This document shows positions 46,343 through 54,194 of a stretch of 64,000 nt of DNA, one piece after another. The DNA is from JAJEFO01 sp965221845. Lineage in GTDB: Bacteria; Pseudomonadota; Alphaproteobacteria; Rhodobacterales; Rhodobacteraceae. The position numbers were made by a program, and so were the translations under genes. Location of the stretch: positions 2,170,001 to 2,234,000 of the forward strand of contig OZ244919.1 of assembly GCA_965221845.1 (NCBI GenBank). Direction: 5' to 3'. Numbering within the stretch: position 1 is the stretch's first letter; the number at the start of each line of letters is the position of its first letter. The notes under the pieces were generated by a model. The model saw only the letters and a list, made by a program, of their open reading frames with translations, was not told where the DNA came from and searched no databases.

Positions 46343-46987
46343 CAGCCACTTCCGCGTGGGCGCGGGCCGCGGCGACGTGATGGCGGACGCGACCGGGGTC
46401 GCGGTGCACGACCACTGGCGGCCGTGTTCCGACATCCCCGGGACGGTGCCCTCGCCCTGCGCCGCGCACGTCCCTCGCGCGAGCTCCGGGACCGGGTGGA
46501 CTTCGACGGAGAGGACCGGGCGGAGAGGACGGCCCGCCTTCTGCGCCGCGCCGTCCACGCCGTCAACCTGTCGGAGGGAAAGCCCCTTCCGGAACGTCTG
46601 GCGGACCTGATCGGCAGCCGCTGCGACAGCATCGTGGCCGAGGGCGTCGCCATGCACGCGGCCCTGCCGCCGCCGGCGCCGCCGGGAAGGCGGGGACGGC
46701 GGAAGCGACGGCGGGGCCACAACCGGGACGGCGTGCTGCGGTTCACCCGCGACCCCGCGGTTCCCGCGCCCGACAACGAGGCCGAGCGGGCGCTGCGCCC
46801 CCTCAAGGTGCGGCAGAAGATCCCCGGGAGCTTCCGGAGCGAGACGGGCGCCAGGAACCACGCGGCGCTGCGGACCGTGCTCGACACGGCCCGGAAACAG
46901 GGACGGAACCTGCTGGAGACCCTGCGGACCTCGCCGGAAGAGCTGGTCGCGCGGCTCGCCACGCGACATCCGGCCCAGGCGGGCTGA
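46343..46987 (+). pseudogene. IS66 transposase C-terminal fragment
   Basis: VMADATGVAVHDHWRPCSD shifts near 46430 to LRDRVDFDGEDRAER and then the conserved end DNEAERALRPLKVRQKIPG, SFRSETGARNHAALRTVLDT and NLLETLRTSPEELVARL. The 5' half is missing, cut off by the ISKra4-derived element. Its right end lies against the truncated dCTP-deaminase-like gene, so an IS66 insertion probably removed that gene's N-terminus. Confidence 0.82.
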
Positions 46988-47016
46988 GCCGCCCGGCCGG
47001 GCGGGAAGCCGCCAGG

Positions 47017-47496
47017 ATGGAACCTGAACAGTTACCCAAGGAGGAGGTATCCGTTCCAGACAATGCAATCGCCTTCATCTCGGTCAAGGCGCGGATGAAG
47101 TTCGGCGGGCTGGTGAACATCTCGGGGTTTCACGTCGATCCTGGCTACACGGGCGCGTTGATATTCTCCGTTCTCAATGCCGGACCGAAACCACTCCATC
47201 TGACGCAGGGCCAGGAGTTGTTCTTGATCTGGTACGCAGATCTCGATCGCAAAACCGAATCCAGGAAGATGCACGGAGCCGGCCTCAAGGGCATCGATTC
47301 CAGGTTGGTCAAAGGGATCAGCGGTGAAATCCTGTCGCTGCAAAGCCTCTCTGAGAAGCAGCGCAGTCTTGAAGGCGACCTGAACCGGAAACTGGAACGG
47401 CAGCGCAGCGAAGTGGTGGTCATACGTTACCTGCTCCTCGCGCTGATTGGCCTCGCGTTCGGTCTGGTGGGCTGGATGCTCAAGGGCCTTCAGTGA
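47017..47496 (+). CDS. dCTP-deaminase-like membrane protein, probably 5'-truncated
   Basis: The 159 residues start at ATG 47017. VPDNAIAFISVKARMKFGGL and VNISGFHVDPGYTGALIFSV match the trimeric dCTP deaminase/dUTPase fold in its C-terminal half. A coiled coil follows (LSEKQRSLEGDLNRKLERQR), then a membrane helix (LLLALIGLAFGLVGWML). Known full-length proteins of this type have about 60-80 more N-terminal residues, which would lie where IS66 sequence now sits. Such fusions occur among defence genes. Whether the remnant is translated is unknown. Confidence 0.65.
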   Translation: MEPEQLPKEEVSVPDNAIAFISVKARMKFGGLVNISGFHVDPGYTGALIFSVLNAGPKPLHLTQGQELFLIWYADLDRKTESRKMHGAGLKGIDSRLVKGISGEILSLQSLSEKQRSLEGDLNRKLERQRSEVVVIRYLLLALIGLAFGLVGWMLKGLQ

Positions 47497-47514
47497 GGGC
47501 CCTGAATTTCCCTC

Positions 47515-47549
47515 TTGTCGACATATCAGACACATGCTACATTTGTGTC
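47515..47549 (+). promoter_or_regulatory. Promoter with overlapping dyad upstream of the XRE/IrrE operon
   Basis: TTGTCG (47515-47520) and TACATT (47538-47543) are spaced 17 bp like a sigma-70 promoter. GACACA at 47529 and TGTGTC ending 47549 form an inverted repeat that covers the -10 box. This is the place expected for autorepression by the XRE protein two genes downstream. Confidence 0.5.
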
Positions 47550-47573
47550 GGGTAAATCGACATCGAGGCGGCC

Positions 47574-47858
47574 ATGAAGTTTCCAGCAACCCTTGTAGAG
47601 GCAGCCATCAGGGACGAGATCGCGGCCGCCGCCAAAGATCGCCCTCCGGCCAGGTCTGGATGGCGCCCTGAAGTCGATTCCCCGGTCGTGATCTGCGTCA
47701 TTCTGCGAGTCGAGGCAGAAATCGGGATCGAGCCGCCCGTAGGCGCAGTGCCGCCAGGCGGCTTCGACGATGTCGAAGCCTGCGTTCAAGGCATCCTTGC
47801 GCAGAGCCGTCGCGTCTGGCGCGAGGTGCAACAGCAGAAGGGAGAGACTGTCTCATGA
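47574..47858 (+). CDS. Small protein of unknown function, first gene of XRE/IrrE operon
   Basis: A 94-residue protein (KFPATLVEAAIRDEIAAAAK at the start). The part RPEVDSPVVICVILRVEAEI and the acidic FDDVEACVQGILAQSRRVW look like a small helical carrier-type or adaptor protein; I do not recognise the family. The stop overlaps the XRE start by 4 nt, and the promoter lies 25 bp upstream, so it is part of the operon. Confidence 0.7.
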   Translation: MKFPATLVEAAIRDEIAAAAKDRPPARSGWRPEVDSPVVICVILRVEAEIGIEPPVGAVPPGGFDDVEACVQGILAQSRRVWREVQQQKGETVS

Positions 47859-48214
47859 ACACTCAACCAAAGATGGGCCTTGCGAGACCGGAGGATGAAG
47901 GCCAGATCCTCGGATCGAAACTGAAGGAAGCCCGCGAATACATCGGCCTTAGGCAAGAGCAGGTTGCGCAACACCTCGGCATTCCGCGTACCGGCGTGTC
48001 GGAATTCGAGACAGGCAAACGCAACGTGAGTGCACTCGAACTGAAGAAGCTTGCCCATCTCTATCAACGTTCGGTGCAATACTTCACCGGTGACGAACCC
48101 GCTGTCCCGGCAGATGTCGCGTTTCTCGCGCGCACGGCGTCGGCCCTGTCCAATGCGGACCGGCAGGAATTGCAGCGTTTCGCGGAGTTCCTGCAGGCGA
48201 AGGCGAAAGGCTGA
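47855..48214 (+). CDS. XRE-family transcriptional regulator
   Basis: The 119-residue protein has a Cro/C1-type helix-turn-helix at residues 22-75 (LGSKLKEAREYIGLRQEQVA, HLGIPRTGVSEFETGKRNV). A helical tail ends LSNADRQELQRFAEFLQAKA. XRE proteins paired with ImmA/IrrE peptidases are usually cleaved by them to release repression. It is translationally linked to its neighbours on both sides (4-nt overlap upstream, 3-nt gap downstream). Confidence 0.9.
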   Translation: MNTQPKMGLARPEDEGQILGSKLKEAREYIGLRQEQVAQHLGIPRTGVSEFETGKRNVSALELKKLAHLYQRSVQYFTGDEPAVPADVAFLARTASALSNADRQELQRFAEFLQAKAKG

Positions 48215-48217
48215 CCG

Positions 48218-49243
48218 ATGACACGTGAAGCGGATCGGCTATCCATCCTGCGAGGCATGAAGGGCGCCATGCGCCTTCTTCAGGACCTTGGCTACGATCG
48301 TGGCGCGAAGCGCGCTCAGCGCGTGGACGTGTTCGACAGCATCGACCGCCGTGGCGCCGCCTTGATGTTCCAGCCGTTCGACAAGCTGCTCGGGGCTTTC
48401 ATGATTGAGAACGGTGCCGCCGGGATAATTCTGAACACGGAGCGCCCGCTTGGCATGCAACGGTTCACTGCAGCGCATGAGTTGGGTCATCTGACCTTGG
48501 GCCACGATCCTCATGCTGACGATGAAGAGATCCTGCGACGAGGCCCGATCGCTGATGGCAGGACATGCAAGCAGGTTGCCCCGGAAGAGCGCGAGGCAGA
48601 CGCGTTCGCCTCCTGGTTCCTGTTGCCCTCACATTTGATCACGGCCCAGATGGAGGTGCAGGGTTGGGACGTGCATCGCTTTTCCAGCCCCGCAACGGTC
48701 TATCAGGCGTCACTGCGGTTTGGGACCAGCTATGCCGGGGCGATCTACGGGCTGGAGCGTGAGAAAGTCATTACCCGAGGCATGCGGCGCGAACTGCTGA
48801 AAGCCAAACCCAAGGAACTGAAGCTTGAACTGCTGGATGGTCACGCGTTTCCAAATCCACGGCGCAGCGATGTCTGGCTCCTTACCGAGCGGGACGAGGG
48901 CGCAGTCATCGAGGCAGGCAGGGACGACCTGTTCCTGCTTCGTCTCAACGAAGCAACCGGTGCCGGCTATGTCTGGACCTTCGAAGAGATGGAAGCCGCC
49001 GGATTCGCGATTCTGAGAGATGGCCGCGAGCCGGTGCCGGAGGGACAGATCGGTTCGCCGACCGTGCGTCGCATTGTTGCCCGGGCAAAGTACCGGACAG
49101 CGAACACGCTTCGCCTGAAGGAGTGTCGACCTTGGGATCCCGGGGATGATCCGCACACGCTGACACTCCACTATCGCACGGCGACCAGCGACAAGGCCGG
49201 ACTGTTCGAGCGTCAACGATTGGAGCGGCTCGCGCTCCAATGA
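48218..49243 (+). CDS. ImmA/IrrE metallopeptidase fused to a chagasin-like (I42) inhibitor domain
   Basis: Residues 50-200 form an ImmA/IrrE peptidase with zinc motif HELGH at 87-91 and third ligand Glu126 in EEREADAFASWFLLP. From about residue 215 a beta-rich domain follows, with GRDDLFLLRLNEATGAGYVW (like the NPTTGY loop of chagasin) and RPW at 303-305 (like the chagasin RPW loop). Chagasin-family proteins inhibit papain-like C1 peptidases, and a C1 peptidase is the next gene, overlapping by 4 nt. I infer the fusion holds that enzyme in check and cleaves the XRE repressor on a signal. Confidence 0.85.
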   Translation: MTREADRLSILRGMKGAMRLLQDLGYDRGAKRAQRVDVFDSIDRRGAALMFQPFDKLLGAFMIENGAAGIILNTERPLGMQRFTAAHELGHLTLGHDPHADDEEILRRGPIADGRTCKQVAPEEREADAFASWFLLPSHLITAQMEVQGWDVHRFSSPATVYQASLRFGTSYAGAIYGLEREKVITRGMRRELLKAKPKELKLELLDGHAFPNPRRSDVWLLTERDEGAVIEAGRDDLFLLRLNEATGAGYVWTFEEMEAAGFAILRDGREPVPEGQIGSPTVRRIVARAKYRTANTLRLKECRPWDPGDDPHTLTLHYRTATSDKAGLFERQRLERLALQ

Positions 49244-49971
49244 CGTTGACGGTTTCCAAGGACTTCCGCCCAGAACTTCACGACGTGCGCGATCAGGGGC
49301 GACGACCGACTTGCCTGTCATTCGCGGCTTCAGATGTCCATCGGCACGCGCGCAAGCATCCGGAATGCCTCTCCGTCGAGTGGCTCTTCTTCCACGTCTG
49401 CAAGCAGGCAGGGACCGATCCTCAAGCCGGAACGACAATTCCTGACACTCGTGCGGTCCTAAAGGCGATTGGTCAGCCGGAAGAGCCGATCTGGCCCTAT
49501 TGCAGCCAGCCACCTGACCTGGCCGCCTGGAATCCGCCATCGAAGGTCGGCACACTCTTCCGGTGTGGCTCCAGTGATTGCGCCGGAGGCCTGCAAGGCT
49601 TGCGGCAACGTGTCGACCAAGGTGTGCCGGTGGTGATTGGCATGTTCGTTTCTGACACGTTCATCTTCCCGCAAACCTGGGAACGCGTGGGCAGCGAAGT
49701 GATCCTTGGCGCTGACATTGGACGGCCCGTTGACGGCCTTGGAGTTCACGCAGTGGTCGTGGTCGGACACGGCGAATACGGCGGCGACCCGGTCATGCTG
49801 ATTCGAAACTCCTGGGGGTCCGACTGGGGCAAAGACGGGCACGCCTGGGTCCGTGAGAGCTATCTGGCGCCCCGCCTTGCAGGCGCATTTGTCATTTCGA
49901 AAGGAGGCGGCAATGTACTTCAATCCGATGAAGACTTCGCTGACGCGCACCGCAGTGCGCGCCTGGGTTGA
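49240..49971 (+). CDS. Papain-like C1 family cysteine peptidase
   Basis: A 243-residue cytoplasmic protein with a full C1 active site. Gln19 and Cys25 lie in VRDQGRRPTCLSFAASD, His170 in DGLGVHAVVVVGHG and Asn190 in VMLIRNSWGSDWGKDGHAWV. There is no signal peptide or propeptide, so activity would be intracellular and must be controlled, probably by the chagasin-like domain upstream. It ends 59 bases inside the next gene. Bacterial intracellular C1 enzymes are rare and the target is unknown. Confidence 0.88.
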   Translation: MTLTVSKDFRPELHDVRDQGRRPTCLSFAASDVHRHARKHPECLSVEWLFFHVCKQAGTDPQAGTTIPDTRAVLKAIGQPEEPIWPYCSQPPDLAAWNPPSKVGTLFRCGSSDCAGGLQGLRQRVDQGVPVVIGMFVSDTFIFPQTWERVGSEVILGADIGRPVDGLGVHAVVVVGHGEYGGDPVMLIRNSWGSDWGKDGHAWVRESYLAPRLAGAFVISKGGGNVLQSDEDFADAHRSARLG

Positions 49972-50710
49972 GACGGCCAAGGCACTTCGCGACGCGCACG
50001 AATTTCACTTGGGTGGCGTGATAGTCCACATCCAGAGCCCGCACGTGATGAGTGACGGAGAGATCGCGGTCATACGGCACGTTGACCGGTTTCTGCGAGC
50101 CCACGGACAGTATCCCGTATCAACTGTCGCAAACACGATATTCCCTCAGAGCCTCGACCAAGGCGACGGCGCCGAGGCATTGGCCGAGCGCTACATGAAG
50201 ACATTCAAGCGATCGATGAATTCCGGTTGGGGTCGATACTTCGAACGGTTCGTGGCTTGGCCAAACCCGGAAGGCGGCAAGCCGATCAACCAGTTGGCCA
50301 TCGTGATCGAGATGCTAAGCGAAGCCCGGACAGGCGTTTTCCACACAGAAAAGTACGAGTTGGTCGTGAGCGACCCCGCGCGTCTCATGCGCAACGTGCG
50401 CAATCGACCGTGTCTGTGCCTGGTGGAGCTTAAGCCGGAACAAGACACGAACCTGCTGCACATCTACGCAACCTACCGCAACCACTACTACGTCCAGAAG
50501 ACCCTCGGGAACATTCTGGGTCTTGTCGACTTGCAGGCGTTCATCGCGCGCGAAGCGGGATTCGAGGTTGGAACGCTGACGCTGAATTCCACAAGCGCAA
50601 ACCTCGAGACCAGTCCCGGCAAGAATGGTGTCGGGAAATGGGGCAAGAACGACGTGCGAAAGCTTGTCACGGAGTGCGATGACCTCCTGGCCAGGCGGCG
50701 AGCTGCCTGA
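49913..50710 (+). CDS. Thymidylate-synthase-like protein
   Basis: The 265-residue protein has the thymidylate synthase layout in its second half: NRPCLCLVELKPEQ with a Cys at the catalytic position, then LLHIYATYRNHYYVQKTLGN and AFIAREAGFEVGTLTLNSTS. The RSxD phosphate-binding pattern of true ThyA is not kept (YRNHYY instead), so the substrate may differ from dUMP. ATG 49913 follows AAGGAGG by six bases. It overlaps the C1 peptidase gene and converges, with a 44-bp overlap, on the UDG-like gene. A role in making or removing an unusual pyrimidine is inference. Confidence 0.7.
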   Translation: MYFNPMKTSLTRTAVRAWVETAKALRDAHEFHLGGVIVHIQSPHVMSDGEIAVIRHVDRFLRAHGQYPVSTVANTIFPQSLDQGDGAEALAERYMKTFKRSMNSGWGRYFERFVAWPNPEGGKPINQLAIVIEMLSEARTGVFHTEKYELVVSDPARLMRNVRNRPCLCLVELKPEQDTNLLHIYATYRNHYYVQKTLGNILGLVDLQAFIAREAGFEVGTLTLNSTSANLETSPGKNGVGKWGKNDVRKLVTECDDLLARRRAA

Positions 50711-51368
50711 ACAAGTCCGGTGCAACGTCCTCCTCCAGGTCGTAGGCCTCCTCGATCTGGCGGATGAACACGTTCTGGCCGCCATAGCTCGGGTGCCGCA
50801 CGTGGATGCTATCGATTCCCATGCTTTCGACCGCCCTGTGCGCATCGCCGCCGATCGCGACCATCTTCTCGGGGCCAAGCAGATCGATCAATGCATGCAA
50901 GACCCAGCTGGACGCACTCCGCTCCTTGGCGGTATGACATCGGTTGGTCATCGGGTCGTCGGGCTCATGAGGATGAAGCGGGAAGACGTTCCAAAGGAAG
51001 ACGGGCTCGCCTATCCTCGCCAACATCCGCCAGATCGTGTTGGCGGTTCGCTCGCCAACGGGGGGTCCCTTTGTCGCTCGCTCGACCGGCAAGCCACAGA
51101 AAAGGGTGCTGTAGGCATCAAGGTGCATTTCGTCCGTCAGGGCCAAGCCGGTACGGCGCCCGCCGCGGTAGCCGAGGTCGCGCGCAATCCAGATTGTCCT
51201 GACCTCAAGTTCGACAGCAGTCTTGAGGCTGAGCTCGAGGTTCTGCCGCCGACGGGCGGCGGCGTCTCTGCGATCAAAATGCGGGCAGTGATCTGCATAG
51301 GGGTTGAAAACGTGCTCGAGTTGAATGGCACTGAGCGCGTCGACAAGATCTGTCGCCGGTTGCGTCAT
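50667..51368 (-). CDS. Uracil-DNA-glycosylase superfamily protein
   Basis: The 233-residue protein shows UDG-superfamily features: NPYADHCPHFDRRDAAARRR, WIARDLGYRGGRRTGLALTD as the first active-site loop, EPVFLWNVFPLHPHEPDD and KMVAIGGDAHRAV. It is distinct from the family-4 enzyme at 5368. The ATG overlaps the MazG stop by 4 nt. In phages and islands such proteins accompany nucleotide pyrophosphohydrolases and thymidylate synthases, where they may act on modified bases or nucleotides; this is inferred from context only. Confidence 0.75.
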   Translation of the reverse strand: MTQPATDLVDALSAIQLEHVFNPYADHCPHFDRRDAAARRRQNLELSLKTAVELEVRTIWIARDLGYRGGRRTGLALTDEMHLDAYSTLFCGLPVERATKGPPVGERTANTIWRMLARIGEPVFLWNVFPLHPHEPDDPMTNRCHTAKERSASSWVLHALIDLLGPEKMVAIGGDAHRAVESMGIDSIHVRHPSYGGQNVFIRQIEEAYDLEEDVAPDLFRQLAAWPGGHRTP

Positions 51369-52525
51369 GGTGCATCGAACCAGATCTTGCGCTCATTCAG
51401 GTCTATGCCAACGCTGCCGCCGCGGTGCACACGGACCCTTCGAAAGATCTCGTATCCTTTCAAGATCGCCTCCTCCCAAAGCCAGAGCGGGCAACTTTCC
51501 GCCTCGTAGCCGGACACGAACCGCCGAACCGACTTGAGCAGGCCGTAGTCCAAAGTCTCTATGCCTTCAAACAGCGCCAGGCGCTGCGCGTGATTGAAGA
51601 TCCAGGTTGCGATGCCCTCCTCAATGAGGATCGCGCGCGCGCCATCTTGCACCTCATCAACGAGCGGATCGCTCTTTCGCTTGACATTCAGCAGGCGGCG
51701 CAAGGTCGGCGACCAGCCAAGATGCGCGGCGTAGGAGAGGTGGAAGACGTCATGGAACCGATAGTCGTCATCTTCAGCACGGTTGTCGGTCAACGGGTCT
51801 CCGACTGGCGTGCGATCTCGGGTCAGTATGGAGACCGTCCTGCCGTCCTGCTCTACCTCCGCGATGCCAATGACCAGTCTTCGAGGAAGCTGCTCGACTG
51901 CAGGGAACTCGTCATCGAAGAGTGGCGGCGCGGTCCTTGCACGCGGCCAGCGATCATCGATCTTTGCGAGGTTGAATTTCGCCGCTCGGCCGAGGGGCAC
52001 GCCCGCCTCATGCGCGGCGTTTCGCAAGGCGCGGAGAACGCCAGTCAGACGCCCTTTGAGTGCTGACCGGTTCCGTTGCAAGCGCCCTGCGCTGTGGTCG
52101 GTCATTAGAAGGCCAATCTCTGCCGACAATCGCAACAGGGCGCTTTCAAACTGTGGCGAGGGCGCGTCGGCAATCGGCTGCGTGGCGTGTTCAACATCGG
52201 CGAACGTCAAGTTCACGCTGCCTTCGGGTTGCCAGTCCGCAAGATCGCGGTCAAGGTTGATCGCAAGATCCGCCAGGGCCAGATGCGCTCGGTCCGCAAC
52301 GGCGGCGAGATACCAAAGGACGTCGCCGAGCTCCTCCAGGACGCTCTCCTCGTAGCCCAGGTACGCAACCGGGTCCCGCTGCTTCTTCTTGACTTCGCTG
52401 AGAAGGCTGCCGGTTTCGCCGAACAGTCCCAGCAACGGGAAGCCCATGCTGTCATCGACCCCACGTCGCTGATCGGTGCGCTGCGCCGAGGATTGGTAGG
52501 ATGAGAAGGTCAGTGCATCGGTCAT
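51365..52525 (-). CDS. MazG-like nucleotide pyrophosphohydrolase with C-terminal extension
   Basis: A 386-residue protein. The MazG domain (residues 20-100) has the metal-binding acids in LLGLFGETGSLLSEVKKKQR and SVLEELGDVLWYLAAVADRA. The long C-terminal part contains DYRFHDVFHLSYAAHLGW and ARAILIEEGIATWIFNHAQR, which look like a second metal-dependent helical domain I cannot name. MazG enzymes hydrolyse nucleoside triphosphates. The gene overlaps the small upstream gene and the UDG-like gene, each by 4 nt. Confidence 0.82.
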   Translation of the reverse strand: MTDALTFSSYQSSAQRTDQRRGVDDSMGFPLLGLFGETGSLLSEVKKKQRDPVAYLGYEESVLEELGDVLWYLAAVADRAHLALADLAINLDRDLADWQPEGSVNLTFADVEHATQPIADAPSPQFESALLRLSAEIGLLMTDHSAGRLQRNRSALKGRLTGVLRALRNAAHEAGVPLGRAAKFNLAKIDDRWPRARTAPPLFDDEFPAVEQLPRRLVIGIAEVEQDGRTVSILTRDRTPVGDPLTDNRAEDDDYRFHDVFHLSYAAHLGWSPTLRRLLNVKRKSDPLVDEVQDGARAILIEEGIATWIFNHAQRLALFEGIETLDYGLLKSVRRFVSGYEAESCPLWLWEEAILKGYEIFRRVRVHRGGSVGIDLNERKIWFDAP

Positions 52526-52725
52526 TGGGGCTTGCGACGGTCTGTGATCGCCTCCTTCGGAACCGGGAAACCGTAAGCGGCGAGCGCCCTCAACACCAAA
52601 ACGCGCATGGGATCTCCCGTCTCGGCGGATCGGATGTGAATAGCCTGCTTTGTCGATGCAGGCACCTGCACTTGCAGTGTGCGGTCCTGCTCCGGCACTG
52701 GTATCAGGCGGTTTCCAGCTTTCAT
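52522..52725 (-). CDS. Small ribbon-helix-helix-like protein
   Basis: A 67-residue basic protein. LQVQVPASTKQAIHIRSAET followed by RVLVLRALAAYGFPVPKE fits a short MetJ/Arc-type ribbon-helix-helix, as found in antitoxins and repressors. It is coupled to the mazG-like gene by an ATGA overlap and may regulate the minus-strand operon. Confidence 0.65.
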   Translation of the reverse strand: MKAGNRLIPVPEQDRTLQVQVPASTKQAIHIRSAETGDPMRVLVLRALAAYGFPVPKEAITDRRKPQ

Positions 52726-52746
52726 GAAACCTACTTATCACGAAAT

Positions 52747-53205
52747 CTAAGAATTGGCGATTTCAGCGGATCCGGCCCCCCCCCCCCGCGGGAGACACCA
52801 CATGTGCAAGGCGGCGTCTTCGATCTCCCGCAGCTGCCAGAGCCACTCGCCGCCCCTTTGGTTGTCCGCCCGTCCCTGACCGAAGCGCGCCAGTTCACGG
52901 ACGCGATTCCGGAGCTCAACTGTCTTTCCAAGGTAGAGAATGTCCGTGGGTCCGCCCTCAGGTATTCTGTCCCGCTTGCCGCGCAGACACGCCGGATCCG
53001 CAGGCTGGGCATGGCGCGCGGCAGGCGGGACGGTGGAGAAAGGACGGTCATTCCAGTCGGGCGGGCATGCGGCGTAGACGCCCGGCATGGCCGGAAGATC
53101 CAGCCATGAAGCCCGGCCCGGCTCATTCGCACGCCCCATCAGGTCGCCCATGGAAACGACGGACGCGGCGGTGCCGACGATCCGGTCGATGTCAGCCGCT
53201 TTCAT
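52747..53205 (-). CDS. GIY-YIG-like nuclease domain protein with a C12 tract at its 3' end
   Basis: The 152-residue frame begins KAADIDRIVGTAASVVSMGD. MPGVYAACPPDW and DILYLGKTVELRNRVRELAR are the two strands of a GIY-YIG nuclease core, with the usual Arg in the following helix. The start at 53205 has AGGAGA seven bases upstream. Near the C-terminus the gene runs through twelve C's (52776-52787), so its true end may vary or be misread. It opens the minus-strand operon. Confidence 0.7.
   Translation of the reverse strand: MKAADIDRIVGTAASVVSMGDLMGRANEPGRASWLDLPAMPGVYAACPPDWNDRPFSTVPPAARHAQPADPACLRGKRDRIPEGGPTDILYLGKTVELRNRVRELARFGQGRADNQRGGEWLWQLREIEDAALHMWCLPRGGGAGSAEIANS
52776..52787. repeat. 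Poly-C tract (12 bases)
   Basis: Twelve consecutive C's lie inside the 3' end of the GIY-YIG-like gene and 51 bases before the small RHH-like gene. Such a tract can slip during replication and is also prone to base-calling errors. Confidence 0.9.
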
Positions 53206-53377
53206 GGACGGTCTCCTTGGCATCGCTGCGCGCGTTGACGGCTTCCGTGACCGCCTCCGGTCCCGGCGCGCCTGTCGCGGATCGTCTTACGCACGCGGCC
53301 GCGCGCGTGCGGTTGATTTCCTTGTCATCGGCATCGCGCGCCCTCCCTTCCGGGCGCACACGGTAACGCAGCCGCAA

Positions 53378-53387
53378 GGGGGGGGGG
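53378..53387. repeat. Poly-G tract (10 bases)
   Basis: Ten G's lie in the 205-bp gap between the GIY-YIG-like gene and the ankyrin gene. I see no gene in this gap; it probably holds the promoter of the minus-strand operon. Confidence 0.9.
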
Positions 53388-53410
53388 CATGAACGCGCTT
53401 TGCCAGACCC

Positions 53411-54079
53411 TCACCGGGCTTGCCGCGCGGGGGAATCATGCCGGCTGCCGCCGGCCCGGTCGAAGTGGGCCGCGATCGCGTGATCGAGCTCCCTGCGGAG
53501 GTCGTCCCCGCGCCGGCTTGCCCAGATCAGGGCCTGAAGCCGCAGGTCCTGGTTCGAGAAGTCGATCGTCCCGGTCCTGAGCAGGTAGGTCGCGATGTCC
53601 GCATGCCCGTTCTTGATCGCCTCGACGAGGGCGCTGTTCCTTCCGGTCTTGTCCGTAACGTTCACGTCCGCGCCGTGACTGACAAGGCACCTTGCAATGT
53701 GGGCGTGGCCCTTGACGGCGGTCTCGATCAGCGCGGTGCGCCCGTAGTACTCGGCCTGGAGGTCCACGAGCGTCATGGGGTGGCGCAGCAGGCATTCCAC
53801 CATGGCGAGGTTTCCGCCGCCGGCGGCGAGCATCAGCGGCGTGCTTCCCCACCTGTTCGCGGAATTGACGTCAATGTCCGGATGCTCGAGCAGCAGTCCG
53901 GCCAGGTCGCGGCGCTGCCCGTGAACGGCAATGTGAAGCGGCGTCCAGCCGTCGTCGTCGCAAGCGTTGACGTCCGCTGTCGCTAGGGCCGAGCGGGCCG
54001 CCTGGACGTCGCCCGCAATTGCCGCCCGGATCAGCTCGGCATCCCCGCTGGACTGTTGACGCTCAACCATGGGCTTCAT
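53411..54079 (-). CDS. Ankyrin-repeat protein
   Basis: The 222-residue protein consists mainly of ankyrin repeats: DDDGWTPLHIAVHGQRRDLA, NRWGSTPLMLAAGGGNLAMV, YYGRTALIETAVKGHAHIAR and TGRNSALVEAIKNGHADIAT, about five units from residue 25 to 190. No signal peptide is seen. Ankyrin proteins mediate protein contacts and are enriched in host-associated bacteria. ATG 54079 is used; an upstream in-frame Met at 54124 lacks a ribosome-binding site. It lies downstream of ureG on the same strand but is probably a separate unit. Confidence 0.85.
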   Translation of the reverse strand: MKPMVERQQSSGDAELIRAAIAGDVQAARSALATADVNACDDDGWTPLHIAVHGQRRDLAGLLLEHPDIDVNSANRWGSTPLMLAAGGGNLAMVECLLRHPMTLVDLQAEYYGRTALIETAVKGHAHIARCLVSHGADVNVTDKTGRNSALVEAIKNGHADIATYLLRTGTIDFSNQDLRLQALIWASRRGDDLRRELDHAIAAHFDRAGGSRHDSPARQAR

Positions 54080-54194
54080 GACCTTTCCTTCGCGGATGTC
54101 CCGGATCCGGCGGCCTGCGCGCATCGGCCCCTCGGAACGCGCGGCGCCCGTTCCGCGCCGGCGTGCCGGGCCCGGCAGGGTCTTCGCCGCAGGA

